Shown here one piece after another: positions 54,949 to 63,421 of a DNA stretch of 64,000 nucleotides; the first letter of the stretch is position 1, and each line of letters starts with the position of its first letter. The stretch lies in NCBI GenBank assembly GCA_017745235.1, contig JAGHZU010000006.1, positions 62,001 through 126,000 of the forward strand. Direction: 5' to 3'. Below the pieces are notes generated by a model. It made no database searches and had not been told where the DNA came from. It saw only the letters and a program-made list of their open reading frames with translations. This DNA comes from Caulobacter sp. (GTDB taxonomy: Bacteria > Pseudomonadota > Alphaproteobacteria > Caulobacterales > Caulobacteraceae). A program made the position numbers and the translations under genes.

Positions 54949-56827
54949 ACAGGAAGACAAGCGCCTGGGCATGTCGGCCCAGATCAGCCGGCGCGATGTC
55001 GTCAACGGCATGCTGGCGGGCAGCGGCGCCCTGCTGATTGGCGGCTGCGCCACCGGCGCGGACGCGGCCGAGGCGGCCGGTCCGGTCGTCGATGCGTTCA
55101 CCGGACGCGGCGGGGTCGGCGACTACGCCCTGTCGAACGGCAACACCCAGGCGGTGATCAACGCCGCGCACCGCGTGCGCGATATGACCTTCGACGAACT
55201 GCCCAGCGCCCATGACAGCGAGCAGGTCGACCTGGTGATCGTGGGCGGAGGTCCGGCCGGCCTACTGACCGCCTTCGACTACGCCAAGCTGACCGGCGGC
55301 AAGAAGACCAGCCTGATCCTCGAGAACCACCCCATCTTCGGCGGCGCGTCCAAGCAGAACGACTTCATGGTCAACGGCGTGCGCCTGACCGGTCCGCAGG
55401 CCGCCAACGACTTCGGCGTGCCGGCCAAGGGTTCGGGGATTATGGACCGGGTGTTCGACGACTTGGACCTGCCGCGGGAATATCAGTTCGCCCGCTTCGA
55501 TCCCAAGTTCAAGCCGCTGCGCTTCTCGTGGGACAACTACACCAACATGGACGGCTTCGGTGAACGCCTGGTCGACATCGGCTATCATTTCAACGGCGTG
55601 GACGGCGCCACGCCGCCTCGTTTCGAGCGCAACATCTGGGACGACGGCCTGGCCCGCACGCCGTTCTCGCCGGAGCTGCGCCGCCAGCTGCTGGCCTGGC
55701 GCGCCAACGCCGGCGGGACGTCGGACCTGACGCCCCAGCAGATGGACGCCATGAGCTACGCCCACTACCTGGAGGTGGTGAAGGGCTACGATCCCGTGGT
55801 GACCCGCATCGCGCGTCCTCCGATCGCCCTGCTCACCGGCCTTGGCATGGGCGCGGTCTCGGCGCTGGCCGCCAGCCGCTACGTCACCAACAACGCCCGC
55901 CAGACCATGTCCTTCCCAGGCGGCAACAGCGGCCTGGTCCGGCCGCTGGTCAAGAAGCTGTTCCCCGCCGCGATCGGCGGCGAGGACACCTTCGCCGACA
56001 TCCAGAGCAAGCCGATCAACTTCGCCGCCTTCGACCGCCCGGGCCAGCCGACCCGGCTTCGACTGGGCGCCACGGTGGTCAAGGTCGGCCATACCGGCCA
56101 GGCGGGACAGGAAGACGGCGTCCTGGTGACGTACCAGAAGGACGGACGCCTGCATCAGGTGCGCGCCAAGGCGATCGTCATGGCCAGCGGCGGCTGGGTG
56201 AACCGCCGGGTGCTGACCGACATGCCGGCCGAGATCGCCTCAGCCTATGGCGAGTTCATCCACGGCCCGGCCCTGGTGGTCAACGTGGCCCTGACCAACT
56301 GGCGGGCGATGTACGACCAGGGCGTCACCGCCCTGCGCTGGTTCGACGACGTCAACATGCTGGGCTTCAGCGGCAACATCCGCGCCCCGATGCTGGTGGA
56401 CGGCATGACGCCGCCGCTGGATCCGGACAAGCCGGCCCTCTTCACCATGTACATGGGCGTCTATCCGGCCGAGGGAACCGACGCCCGGGCCCAGACCATC
56501 GCCAGCCGCACCAAGCTGCTGGGCACGCCCTACGCCACCTACGAGCGGATCATCCGCCAGCAGCTGGCGACGATCCTGGCCGGCACGCGCTTCGATCCGG
56601 CCAAGGACATCGCCGGTATCGTGATCAACCGCTGGGGCCACGCGCGCGTCGTCCAGCCACCCGGCTTCTTCCTGGGCAAGGATGGCCAGCCCAGCCCGCT
56701 GAAGGTCGTGGCCAAGGGCTATGGCCGGGTGATCATCGCCCACTCCGAGCTCAACGGCGCCCAGAACGCCCGCGGCGCCTTCGAGCATGGCGCGCGCGCG
56801 GCCAAGGAAGCCGTGGCCCTGACGTGA
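54938..56827 (+). CDS. Tat-exported FAD-dependent oxidoreductase lipoprotein
   Basis: About 629 residues. The N-terminus ISRRDVVNGMLAGSG followed by LIGGC is a Tat signal ending in a lipobox cysteine, so the folded flavoprotein is anchored in the envelope. FAD is bound by LVIVGGGPAGLLTAFDYAK, and a late KAIVMASGGWVNRRV belongs to the same two-dinucleotide-binding fold. No exact family is recognised; amine or amino-acid oxidases and flavin ketoreductases are candidates. GTG 54938 has GGAG six bases upstream and overlaps fecR; ATG 54971 is an alternative. Control by the sigma/FecR pair is implied by the coupling. Confidence 0.82.
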   Translation: MSSKQEDKRLGMSAQISRRDVVNGMLAGSGALLIGGCATGADAAEAAGPVVDAFTGRGGVGDYALSNGNTQAVINAAHRVRDMTFDELPSAHDSEQVDLVIVGGGPAGLLTAFDYAKLTGGKKTSLILENHPIFGGASKQNDFMVNGVRLTGPQAANDFGVPAKGSGIMDRVFDDLDLPREYQFARFDPKFKPLRFSWDNYTNMDGFGERLVDIGYHFNGVDGATPPRFERNIWDDGLARTPFSPELRRQLLAWRANAGGTSDLTPQQMDAMSYAHYLEVVKGYDPVVTRIARPPIALLTGLGMGAVSALAASRYVTNNARQTMSFPGGNSGLVRPLVKKLFPAAIGGEDTFADIQSKPINFAAFDRPGQPTRLRLGATVVKVGHTGQAGQEDGVLVTYQKDGRLHQVRAKAIVMASGGWVNRRVLTDMPAEIASAYGEFIHGPALVVNVALTNWRAMYDQGVTALRWFDDVNMLGFSGNIRAPMLVDGMTPPLDPDKPALFTMYMGVYPAEGTDARAQTIASRTKLLGTPYATYERIIRQQLATILAGTRFDPAKDIAGIVINRWGHARVVQPPGFFLGKDGQPSPLKVVAKGYGRVIIAHSELNGAQNARGAFEHGARAAKEAVALT

Positions 56828-56861
56828 GCCACGGCGCTCGCCTTATCGCCTGATCCCATCA

Positions 56862-56895
56862 CCGCCGCGTGCGCCCGCACGCGGCGGTTCTTTTT
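56862..56895 (+). terminator. intrinsic terminator after the flavoprotein gene
   Basis: CCGCCGCGTGCG and CGCACGCGGCGG are exact complements around a very tight loop, followed by TTCTTTTT. It lies 35 bases after the flavoprotein stop and 34 bases before the RidA gene, so the RidA gene may be expressed partly by readthrough or from a promoter inside this gap. Confidence 0.85.
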
Positions 56896-56928
56896 CGTCC
56901 AACTGTTTCCATCGGAGAGACCAGAACC

Positions 56929-57411
56929 ATGCGTTTCACTGCCGCCTTCACCGCCCTCGCCCTGCTGGCCGCGGCCGCGCTCCCCGCGCCCGCCTCGGCC
57001 CAGGAGGTCGTCCGCTACGGCCGCGAGGGCTCTTTGCTGCTGGAGAGCGTCGAACTTGGCGCCGGCGCCAAGACGCTGATCCTCGGCGGCTACGCGGCCG
57101 CCCCGCTCGATCCCAACGATCGCGCGAAGGGCTATGGCGACACCAAAACCCAGACCATCAGCACACTGAAGAAAATGCAGGCCGTGCTGGAGAAGCACGG
57201 CTACAAGATGTCTGACATGGTCAAGATGAACATCTTCGTCGTGACCGATCCGGCGCTGGGCAAGGCCGATTACGCCGGCGTCAACGCTGGCTTCAAGGAG
57301 TTCTTCCAGACCGCGGCCAACCCCAATACGGTCGCCCGCACCGCCCTGGAGATCAAGGCGCTGCAAAGCCCCGACCTCTATGTCGAGATCGAGGGCTGGG
57401 CGGCGCGCTAG
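56929..57411 (+). CDS. secreted RidA/YjgF-family protein
   Basis: 160-residue protein with a signal peptide (ALALLAAAALPAPASAQ) and one complete Rid domain. RidA enzymes hydrolyse enamines and imines released by flavin- or PLP-dependent enzymes; the key arginine is present as R137 in TVARTALEIKAL. Known RidA proteins are cytosolic, so export is unusual. It is the gene after an exported flavoprotein, which suggests the pair work in sequence: oxidation to an imine, then hydrolysis to a keto product and ammonia. ATG 56929 begins the signal peptide; GGAGAGA is upstream. Confidence 0.87.
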   Translation: MRFTAAFTALALLAAAALPAPASAQEVVRYGREGSLLLESVELGAGAKTLILGGYAAAPLDPNDRAKGYGDTKTQTISTLKKMQAVLEKHGYKMSDMVKMNIFVVTDPALGKADYAGVNAGFKEFFQTAANPNTVARTALEIKALQSPDLYVEIEGWAAR

Positions 57412-57440
57412 GCGCTACCGCCGACCAACACTGAAAATGC

Positions 57441-57473
57441 GAACGCCGCCCTTTTGGGCGGCGTTCTTTTGTT
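57441..57473. terminator. intrinsic terminator after ridA
   Basis: GAACGCCGCCC and GGGCGGCGTTC form an 11-bp stem with TTTT loop, followed by TTTTGTTT. AAAA lies just upstream on this strand, so it could also serve the convergent receptor gene. Confidence 0.9.
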
Positions 57474-57584
57474 TCCGGCCGGCGCGACGATCGAGTGTCT
57501 AGAGGGGCCCAACCGCCTCCGCCCGGAAACGGCCCAGTGCGTCCGTTTCCGATGTCGCCACCGGAAGCGGGCGGTCCAGGGGGA

Positions 57585-60500
57585 TCAGAAGCGGAAGCGG
57601 GCGCCCACGCGGTAGGCCCGGCCCAGCAGGTCGTACTGGCTGGTCGTACCGAACGCATAGGCCACGCTGAACAGGCCCGGGATCGGATTGGGGTCGCGAT
57701 CCAGCAGGTTCTCCACGACGCCGAACAGGGTCACTTCCCGGCCAGCAATCTTCACGTCGTAGTTCTGGGCCAGCTCGACATAGGCGGCGGCGCCGAAGTG
57801 GTTGATTTCGTCGGCCACGCCCTGGGCATTGGTGCTCGCGAAGTTGCTGAGGCGACCACCGCCCAGATAGCGCACCGAGACCGTCGTGCGGCTGGGGCCA
57901 TAGCTGTACGTGCCGGTCAGCAGGCCATTCCACTTCATTGTACCGGGCAAGCCCAGTTGGTCGGTCAGGGTTCCGGCCAGGGTGGTCTCGTTGGTCAGGG
58001 TGTTGGACGCCAGGAGACGCAGGTCGATCGAACCCTTCAGGCTGTCGCTGAAGCGGGCCAGGTCGGTGCGGTACGAGAGCTCGTAGTCGACGCCTTCCAC
58101 CGCCTGCTTCTGGGCGTTGACGCCGCCGATATAGATGGTCGCGCCCTCGATGCCGCGGCTGCCGGCGACGCGGACGATCGAGGCGCAGGACGCGGGATCC
58201 TGCTGCACGCCAGCACCATAGCACTGGTTGATCAGCTGTTGCGCGCCAATGGCGATGATCGCGTTGCCGATCTCGATCTTGTACCAGTCCACCGACGCGC
58301 TGAAGCCAGCCAGCCAGCTGGGGCGATAGACCAGCCCCGCGGTCCAGGTCTTGGCCACTTCCGGCACCAGGTTCGGGTTGCCGCCGCTGATCGTGTAGGT
58401 CGAAACGGTCGGAGCGCCTGCCTGGCTCGCATCGACGAAGGTGTTCTGGAAGGCGGTGCCGGCCGCGAACAGATCGTTCAGATTCGGGGCGCGGATGTCA
58501 CGCGAACGCGTGCCGCGCAGGCGCAGGTCGTCGTTTACCTCCCAGGTCAGGCCGGCCTTCCAGGTGGTGACCGCCCCGCTCGTCGAATAGTCGGTGCGGC
58601 GCACCGCGCCGTTGAAGTCCACGCTCTTGAAGAACGGAACGTCCTTGATCAGCGGAACAAGGGTTTCGGCGAAGGCTTCCTTGACGTCGTAGCTGCCTTG
58701 CGACGCGCTGAAGTTGCCGGTGTACCAAGCCGACTGCAGCGAGAGCGCGTCGGCCTTGGCCGTGAACTGCTCCTTGCGGTACTCCAGGCCCGCGGCCACG
58801 GAAACCGGACCGGCCCAGGTCGAGAACGGTTCGTACTGGGCGTCGACGGCCCAGACGTCCTGATGGATATCGAGGTCCTGCCGGGCCTGCAGCCCCTCGT
58901 CGACGCCGAGCACCCAGCGCACGGCGTTCTGGCTGGCCGCGCCGATGCCGAAGATGTTCAGCGGCACGCAGCCGTTGGTCGCGTTGGTCAGCTGCGAGCG
59001 GCAAATCGCCTGGCCGACCGCGACGCCGGCGACGCCGCCGGTCGCCGGGTTGGCGATGACGTCGATGGCCTGGTTATAACGCGCCACGATCGGGTTGTTG
59101 CTGCGCGTGTACCAGACGTCGCTGTCGCCGCGTTGGTAGTAGGCGCTCCACTTGCCGGTCTCGAGGAAGCGGCCTTCCAGAGCGGCCAGATAGCGGTTCT
59201 GGCGACGGTAGTAGCCGGCCTCCCCGCCGTGACCGCCGGGCGTCACCAGGTCGTAGTTCAGACGACCCATGGTGAAGCTGGTCAGGTTCTGGGCGACCAT
59301 CGCCTGACGGACGGTGGCCGGGATGAACGGGTTGTCGATGCTGACATTGATGTTGGCCATCCGGTTGTACTGCGACGACCAGTTGGAGGCGTCCGAACCG
59401 CCGCGGCTGACCTCGAAGACGGCGGTGACGTTGTCGGTCAGCTCATAGCTGGCGCGGCCGTAGACCGACCAGTTCTGCACCGGCGGCAGCAGCGGCCAGA
59501 TGCGGGCGATGTCCTCGACCGTGCCGCCGGCCTGGTAGTCGCCGCTCTGGATCGGGCCGAAGATGAATTGGCCGACCTGGCCGTTCTCGCCGAACATCGT
59601 GCCCCGCAGCGGACCGCTGGTGATCAGGCCGCCCGGCGTGGCGCGGCTGTAACCGACGTCGTTGAGCACGATCCGGCCCGGCTGGCCGTTGGTGGCCGTC
59701 CAGGCCGGGTTGGCCAGCATGCGGAAGCCGGGCTGGTACCAGTCGCGGCTCATCACCGAGTCGACGCCCTTGCCGTCGAAATAGTTGGCGCTGATCAGCA
59801 GGTGACCGCGGCCGCCGGCGAACTTGGCGCCGAACGCCAGGTCGGCGGTGTAGGTCTCGCTGTCCCCCTTCTCGGTGACGCCGGCGCTGGCCGAGCCCTT
59901 CAAGCCCGTAAACTTGGTGTCGAGGACGAAGTTCACGACACCGGCAACGGCGTCCGACCCATAGGCGGCCGAGGCGCCGCCGGTGACGATGTCCACCCGC
60001 TGCAGCAGGTTGGTGGGCAGCAGATTGATGTCGACGGCCGAGTTCAGGCCGGCAGACACCACGCGGCGTCCATCCAGCAGGACCAGGGTGCGCGTCGGCC
60101 CAAGATTGCGGGCGTTGAGCAGGTTGGCGCCGCCCCCGGTCGTCCCCGCGCTCAAGGTCGTGGTGCGTGGCGAGGTCGGCTGCCCCATCTGCGGCAGTTG
60201 GTTGATGTAGTCGGCAACATTCGTCGGTGCCCGTCGCTCAAGCGCCTCCTGCCCCAGTACCGTGGTCGGAGTCGGCGCCTGATAACCGTCGCGAACGATC
60301 CGCGAGCCGGTGACCATCACCTCCTCGACGACCTGAGGGGCGAGGTCGGCGTCAGCAGACGCATCCGCTGGCGCTGCGATGCTCGGCGCGGCCTGACCAT
60401 AGCTGATCTTTTCAAGCAGGGACGTATTGCCCCGACCGGTCGCGACCGGTGGCGGCCCGTCTGTCGAGGTTTCTTGCAGCCGCCCCAGCGTCAGGACGGA

Positions 60501-60791
60501 GCCGCGATCGGGCCCAGGCCGGAGGCCGGTGCCCTTCAGTAGGATGAGCAGGGCCGCGCGCGGCTCCAATCGCCCCTGTACGCCCGCAGTACGACGGCCG
60601 GCGACCAGCGTGCTGGGCACCATCATTTCCTGGTTAGCCTGGCGAGCGAAGGTGCTCAGCGCGACCCCAAGCTCACCGGGCGCGATGTTGAAGTCGCGAG
60701 CCGTCTCGGCCGCTACGACTGGTGTCGCCGTCAACGCAAACGCGAGCAGCGTCGCCGAACAACCGGCATAGTTCGAAAGCCTGTTACGCAT
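57585..60791 (-). CDS. TonB-dependent transducer with STN signalling domain
   Basis: 1068-residue outer-membrane receptor. Signal peptide, then an STN (secretin/TonB short N-terminal) domain at about 33-95 (FNIAPGELGVALSTFARQAN), which talks to FecR-type proteins in the periplasm; a linker; TonB box EEVMVTGSRIV; plug with RTLVLLDGRRVVSAG and GGASAAYGSDAVAGVVNFVL; barrel ending YRVGARFRF. ATG 60791 has GGGGA upstream. It faces the sigma-FecR-flavoprotein-RidA genes and most likely senses and imports the molecule that switches them on. Confidence 0.94.
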   Translation of the reverse strand: MRNRLSNYAGCSATLLAFALTATPVVAAETARDFNIAPGELGVALSTFARQANQEMMVPSTLVAGRRTAGVQGRLEPRAALLILLKGTGLRPGPDRGSVLTLGRLQETSTDGPPPVATGRGNTSLLEKISYGQAAPSIAAPADASADADLAPQVVEEVMVTGSRIVRDGYQAPTPTTVLGQEALERRAPTNVADYINQLPQMGQPTSPRTTTLSAGTTGGGANLLNARNLGPTRTLVLLDGRRVVSAGLNSAVDINLLPTNLLQRVDIVTGGASAAYGSDAVAGVVNFVLDTKFTGLKGSASAGVTEKGDSETYTADLAFGAKFAGGRGHLLISANYFDGKGVDSVMSRDWYQPGFRMLANPAWTATNGQPGRIVLNDVGYSRATPGGLITSGPLRGTMFGENGQVGQFIFGPIQSGDYQAGGTVEDIARIWPLLPPVQNWSVYGRASYELTDNVTAVFEVSRGGSDASNWSSQYNRMANINVSIDNPFIPATVRQAMVAQNLTSFTMGRLNYDLVTPGGHGGEAGYYRRQNRYLAALEGRFLETGKWSAYYQRGDSDVWYTRSNNPIVARYNQAIDVIANPATGGVAGVAVGQAICRSQLTNATNGCVPLNIFGIGAASQNAVRWVLGVDEGLQARQDLDIHQDVWAVDAQYEPFSTWAGPVSVAAGLEYRKEQFTAKADALSLQSAWYTGNFSASQGSYDVKEAFAETLVPLIKDVPFFKSVDFNGAVRRTDYSTSGAVTTWKAGLTWEVNDDLRLRGTRSRDIRAPNLNDLFAAGTAFQNTFVDASQAGAPTVSTYTISGGNPNLVPEVAKTWTAGLVYRPSWLAGFSASVDWYKIEIGNAIIAIGAQQLINQCYGAGVQQDPASCASIVRVAGSRGIEGATIYIGGVNAQKQAVEGVDYELSYRTDLARFSDSLKGSIDLRLLASNTLTNETTLAGTLTDQLGLPGTMKWNGLLTGTYSYGPSRTTVSVRYLGGGRLSNFASTNAQGVADEINHFGAAAYVELAQNYDVKIAGREVTLFGVVENLLDRDPNPIPGLFSVAYAFGTTSQYDLLGRAYRVGARFRF

Positions 60792-60837
60792 CTTGCATCC
60801 CCGATAGCTGAGAGGCTCGCGGCCTTTCCAACCCGGG

Positions 60838-60846
60838 GGACGCAGC
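60838..60846 (-). promoter_or_regulatory. GCTGCGTCC box before the STN receptor gene
   Basis: Minus-strand copy of the nine-base box that precedes the sigma-factor gene (53369-53377), 46 bases before the receptor ATG. Shared possible -10 core for the ECF sigma factor. Confidence 0.4.
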
Positions 60847-61194
60847 ACCGTCACAATCCCGCCAACAAACTTTAGCGTTCTCCGCCTTCGAGCGTTCGCG
60901 GCCCCGACCGCGCTCACGATGCAGGCACCCGCGCGTCGCTCGCGAGGCATCGCCCCATGTCCGAACCCCGCGCAGAGATGTAGGGCTTACGCGCGCCATG
61001 ACCAGACATCGGCATCCCTCCACGATCGACATTGGCTGGCGGGCGCGAAAGGTGACGTCCAAGTCAGCACAGAGTCCACTATCACGCGGAAGGACGACAT
61101 CCCGTGCATGGCAATGAAGTTGCCCGCAAGGTATAAGCGTCTTCCGAGTCTTCGGTCACGAACGAGCCTCAAGATCACGCCACACGGAGGATTG

Positions 61195-61395
61195 ATGCCG
61201 CCGGCCCTCGAGAGAGAAATTTTCAGCTTTGATTCTGTAATTTGTGATGTTTCCGGTCTCAAAAGACTCATTAATGCTCGGCCCGAGCTCTACGAGCCCC
61301 ATACTGGTGCGGTCGATGGAGCATTGTTGGAGCACTTGTCTCTATACTCGGAACCAGATGAGGCGCACATAGCCTCGCTGACGTCAGTAGAGTGA
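61195..61395 (+). CDS. small hypothetical protein
   Basis: 66-residue ORF with GGAGG four bases before the ATG. The protein starts MPPALEREIFSFDSVICDVS and is acidic toward the end. No family recognised. The same frame remains open for 55 codons after its TGA stop and for 92 codons before its ATG, so it could be part of a decayed longer gene. Confidence 0.35.
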   Translation: MPPALEREIFSFDSVICDVSGLKRLINARPELYEPHTGAVDGALLEHLSLYSEPDEAHIASLTSVE

Positions 61396-61728
61396 TCTCT
61401 TCCATGCATTGCTGTTCGGCTCGCAGATCGCACTACGCGTTTCATTGATGGCTTTCATCGTATCCAGCGGCGCGCGCGAGAGGGCCTGACAACGGTCGAT
61501 ATCTTCCTGGTGCCCGCACTGAAAGCGCGCGCGTATGTGAGGCGCGCCCGCGGCAGTTAGATGGGACGCTTAAGGTGCCACTGCGCCAGGTGCGGGCGCG
61601 TGATCCAGGCCGTAAACCGGACCATCTGCCTCATTACAAGCTTATCGTAGCCCAGCACGAGATCGATGAGCAGGACGTACAATAGAGCGACGAACGTACA
61701 TTTAGTCCGCTCGCCCGAGGTTGGACCA
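61396..61728. other. gap before the DUF4387 gene
   Basis: 333 bases with no gene I can support. The forward frame to 61560 encodes RLADRTTRFIDGFHRIQRRA and more without a start codon, which looks protein-like but matches nothing known to me. Confidence 0.4.
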
Positions 61729-62034
61729 TCACAGATCGATATCGAGCAGCGGCGAGAACTGTTGCCCGCCATGCATATCGCGTTCGAACACGCCGCCCTG
61801 GGCGCGTTCCCGGGGGTATGAGAACTTGATCACTGCCAAGTCTGGGACCTCGATGCGCTTGACCGTTTCGGGGCGCAAGTGAAGACGTTCTGCGATGCTG
61901 GCGGCCGTGAGCCCGGGCTTATCCTTATTGGCGCTGAACAGCTCCGGGCTTTCGAAGAACAGGTCGACAGTGATCCAGAACGGTCCGGCCGCCTTGGAAC
62001 GGACGTAACGGCAAACGTCATTCAGCTTGGGCAT
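61729..62034 (-). CDS. DUF4387-family protein
   Basis: 101-residue protein of a small family nearly always encoded beside AtuA-like (DUF1446) proteins. Family marks are YVRSKAAGPFWITVDLFF, FSANKDKPGLTAASIAERL and VIKFSYPRERAQGG. Likely a small subunit of the AtuA-like protein; the ATG lies inside the end of that gene (17-base overlap). Function unknown, perhaps in degradation of a terpenoid or tricarballylate-type acid imported by the CitMHS transporter. Confidence 0.88.
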   Translation of the reverse strand: MPKLNDVCRYVRSKAAGPFWITVDLFFESPELFSANKDKPGLTAASIAERLHLRPETVKRIEVPDLAVIKFSYPRERAQGGVFERDMHGGQQFSPLLDIDL

Positions 62035-63421
62035 GTTCGCGCGCTCCAGTGGTTAGGGCCAGGGGCAGAATGGTCCTGCGCACCAGTTCATGGCCGTCGG
62101 TCGTCTCGACGACGTGGTTGAGAACGAAAGCGTAGGTTCGCCCTAGTTCGATTTCCGCCGGAGAGAATGGGAAGCCGTAGCTGGGCAACTCCTTGTCGCG
62201 GCGCATCGGGAAGTGGAAGAAATAGGGATTGCAGATCTTGGCGATGCGCAGGGCCAGTTCCTTCGTCTCGGCCGTCGCCACGAGGAGCAGTCCGATCTCG
62301 CGGGTCGGGAAGCCATCGGTGACCGGCAGGCCCAGGACCGCGTTCCAGCCATAGGGTCGCAGCGAGATGTCGAACTCGCCAGCCGCGTCGCCCAGCACGG
62401 CCTTGACACGACCGACCAGGGTCGCGTGCATGTCGGCCAGGAACTTGTCCAAGGCGGCCAGCACCTGGGGATCGGTGATGCCAACCAGCATGATCGACTG
62501 GAACGGGCCGTTGGCCGCGCCCTCCAGCTTCATGGTGTAGGGCTTTTCAATGAAGCGCGAGCCGCTCACCCGCACGATCCGATCGTCTTTCGGTTCGTAG
62601 CGCGCCTGGCTGACATCGAGCACCCCGCCCGGCTCATGCAGCAGGTAGGGATCGCTGTTCTCGTAGAGCATGTGGGCCGAAACGCTGTATGGGGTGCAAC
62701 GGTTGGTGGCGCTGAGCGGCTCGATCTCGAAGGCGTCGGCTCCGACCCGGATCACCACACCACCCTCGAACGGCGTGATCGTGCATAGGCCTCCGCATTC
62801 GGCGATCTTGCCCGCGTGCCAGGCCGGACCAACGCCCGCGCCTCGCATGATCGGCACGGCGGCGATCACGGCGGTGTCGGTCGTGCGGCCGCCCAGCACG
62901 ATATCAGCTCCCGCCTCGAGGGCCGCGATGTAGGGCTCGGGACCCATCAAGGCGACAACGTGCTCACAGGACTTGAGCGTATCTTCGGTAAGCGCTCCCA
63001 AGGGCGCCAGCGGCAAGACCCGGCCCTCGGCCAACCGGTCGCGGATCACCGACTTCTCCTGCTCCGAATAGAGCATGGCGAGGGTCGGGGTCAGGTTCAG
63101 TTCCTGGCAAATCTCCAGCACGATATCGCGGGTCCAGTCGACGGCCATGTCGCAGCCGGACGTCCCGCAGGACCCGACCAGTAGCGGCACGCCCCACTTG
63201 GCCTGGGCCGCCACGAGCAGCTTCAGGTCGCTCTTGACCGCGTCGCGGCTGTATTTGGAAAGGCCGGTGGCCAAGGCGGCGGGGCCGCTGTCGGTCGATC
63301 CGGCGTCCATGGCCATGGCGTGGGCGCCGGCGGCCAGGCCGGCTTCGAGGTGCTCGAACTTGATGCCCGCGCCCAAAGCGCCCACGGGCACGACGACGAC
63401 GGTGGGGTTGTCACTGTTCAA
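62018..63421 (-). CDS. AtuA-like (DUF1446) acyclic terpene utilisation family protein
   Basis: 467-residue cytoplasmic protein. Characteristic stretches are AMAMDAGSTDSGPAALATG, LLVGSCGTSGCDMAVDW, ADIVLGGRTTDTAVIAAVP and FEGGVVIRVGADAFEIEPLS. AtuA family members occur in citronellol/geraniol catabolism, but the version beside CitMHS and DUF4387 has no proven reaction. TTG 63421 is taken as start because AAGGA sits seven bases upstream and the family N-terminus (VVVVPVGALGAGIKFEHLEA) follows at once. It overlaps the transporter stop by 11 bases. Confidence 0.85.
   Translation of the reverse strand: MNSDNPTVVVVPVGALGAGIKFEHLEAGLAAGAHAMAMDAGSTDSGPAALATGLSKYSRDAVKSDLKLLVAAQAKWGVPLLVGSCGTSGCDMAVDWTRDIVLEICQELNLTPTLAMLYSEQEKSVIRDRLAEGRVLPLAPLGALTEDTLKSCEHVVALMGPEPYIAALEAGADIVLGGRTTDTAVIAAVPIMRGAGVGPAWHAGKIAECGGLCTITPFEGGVVIRVGADAFEIEPLSATNRCTPYSVSAHMLYENSDPYLLHEPGGVLDVSQARYEPKDDRIVRVSGSRFIEKPYTMKLEGAANGPFQSIMLVGITDPQVLAALDKFLADMHATLVGRVKAVLGDAAGEFDISLRPYGWNAVLGLPVTDGFPTREIGLLLVATAETKELALRIAKICNPYFFHFPMRRDKELPSYGFPFSPAEIELGRTYAFVLNHVVETTDGHELVRRTILPLALTTGAREHAQAE

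Noticed and set aside
57495-60542. 1015-codon open frame on the plus strand opposite the STN receptor
   Set aside because: Shadow of the receptor gene; no recognisable protein features.
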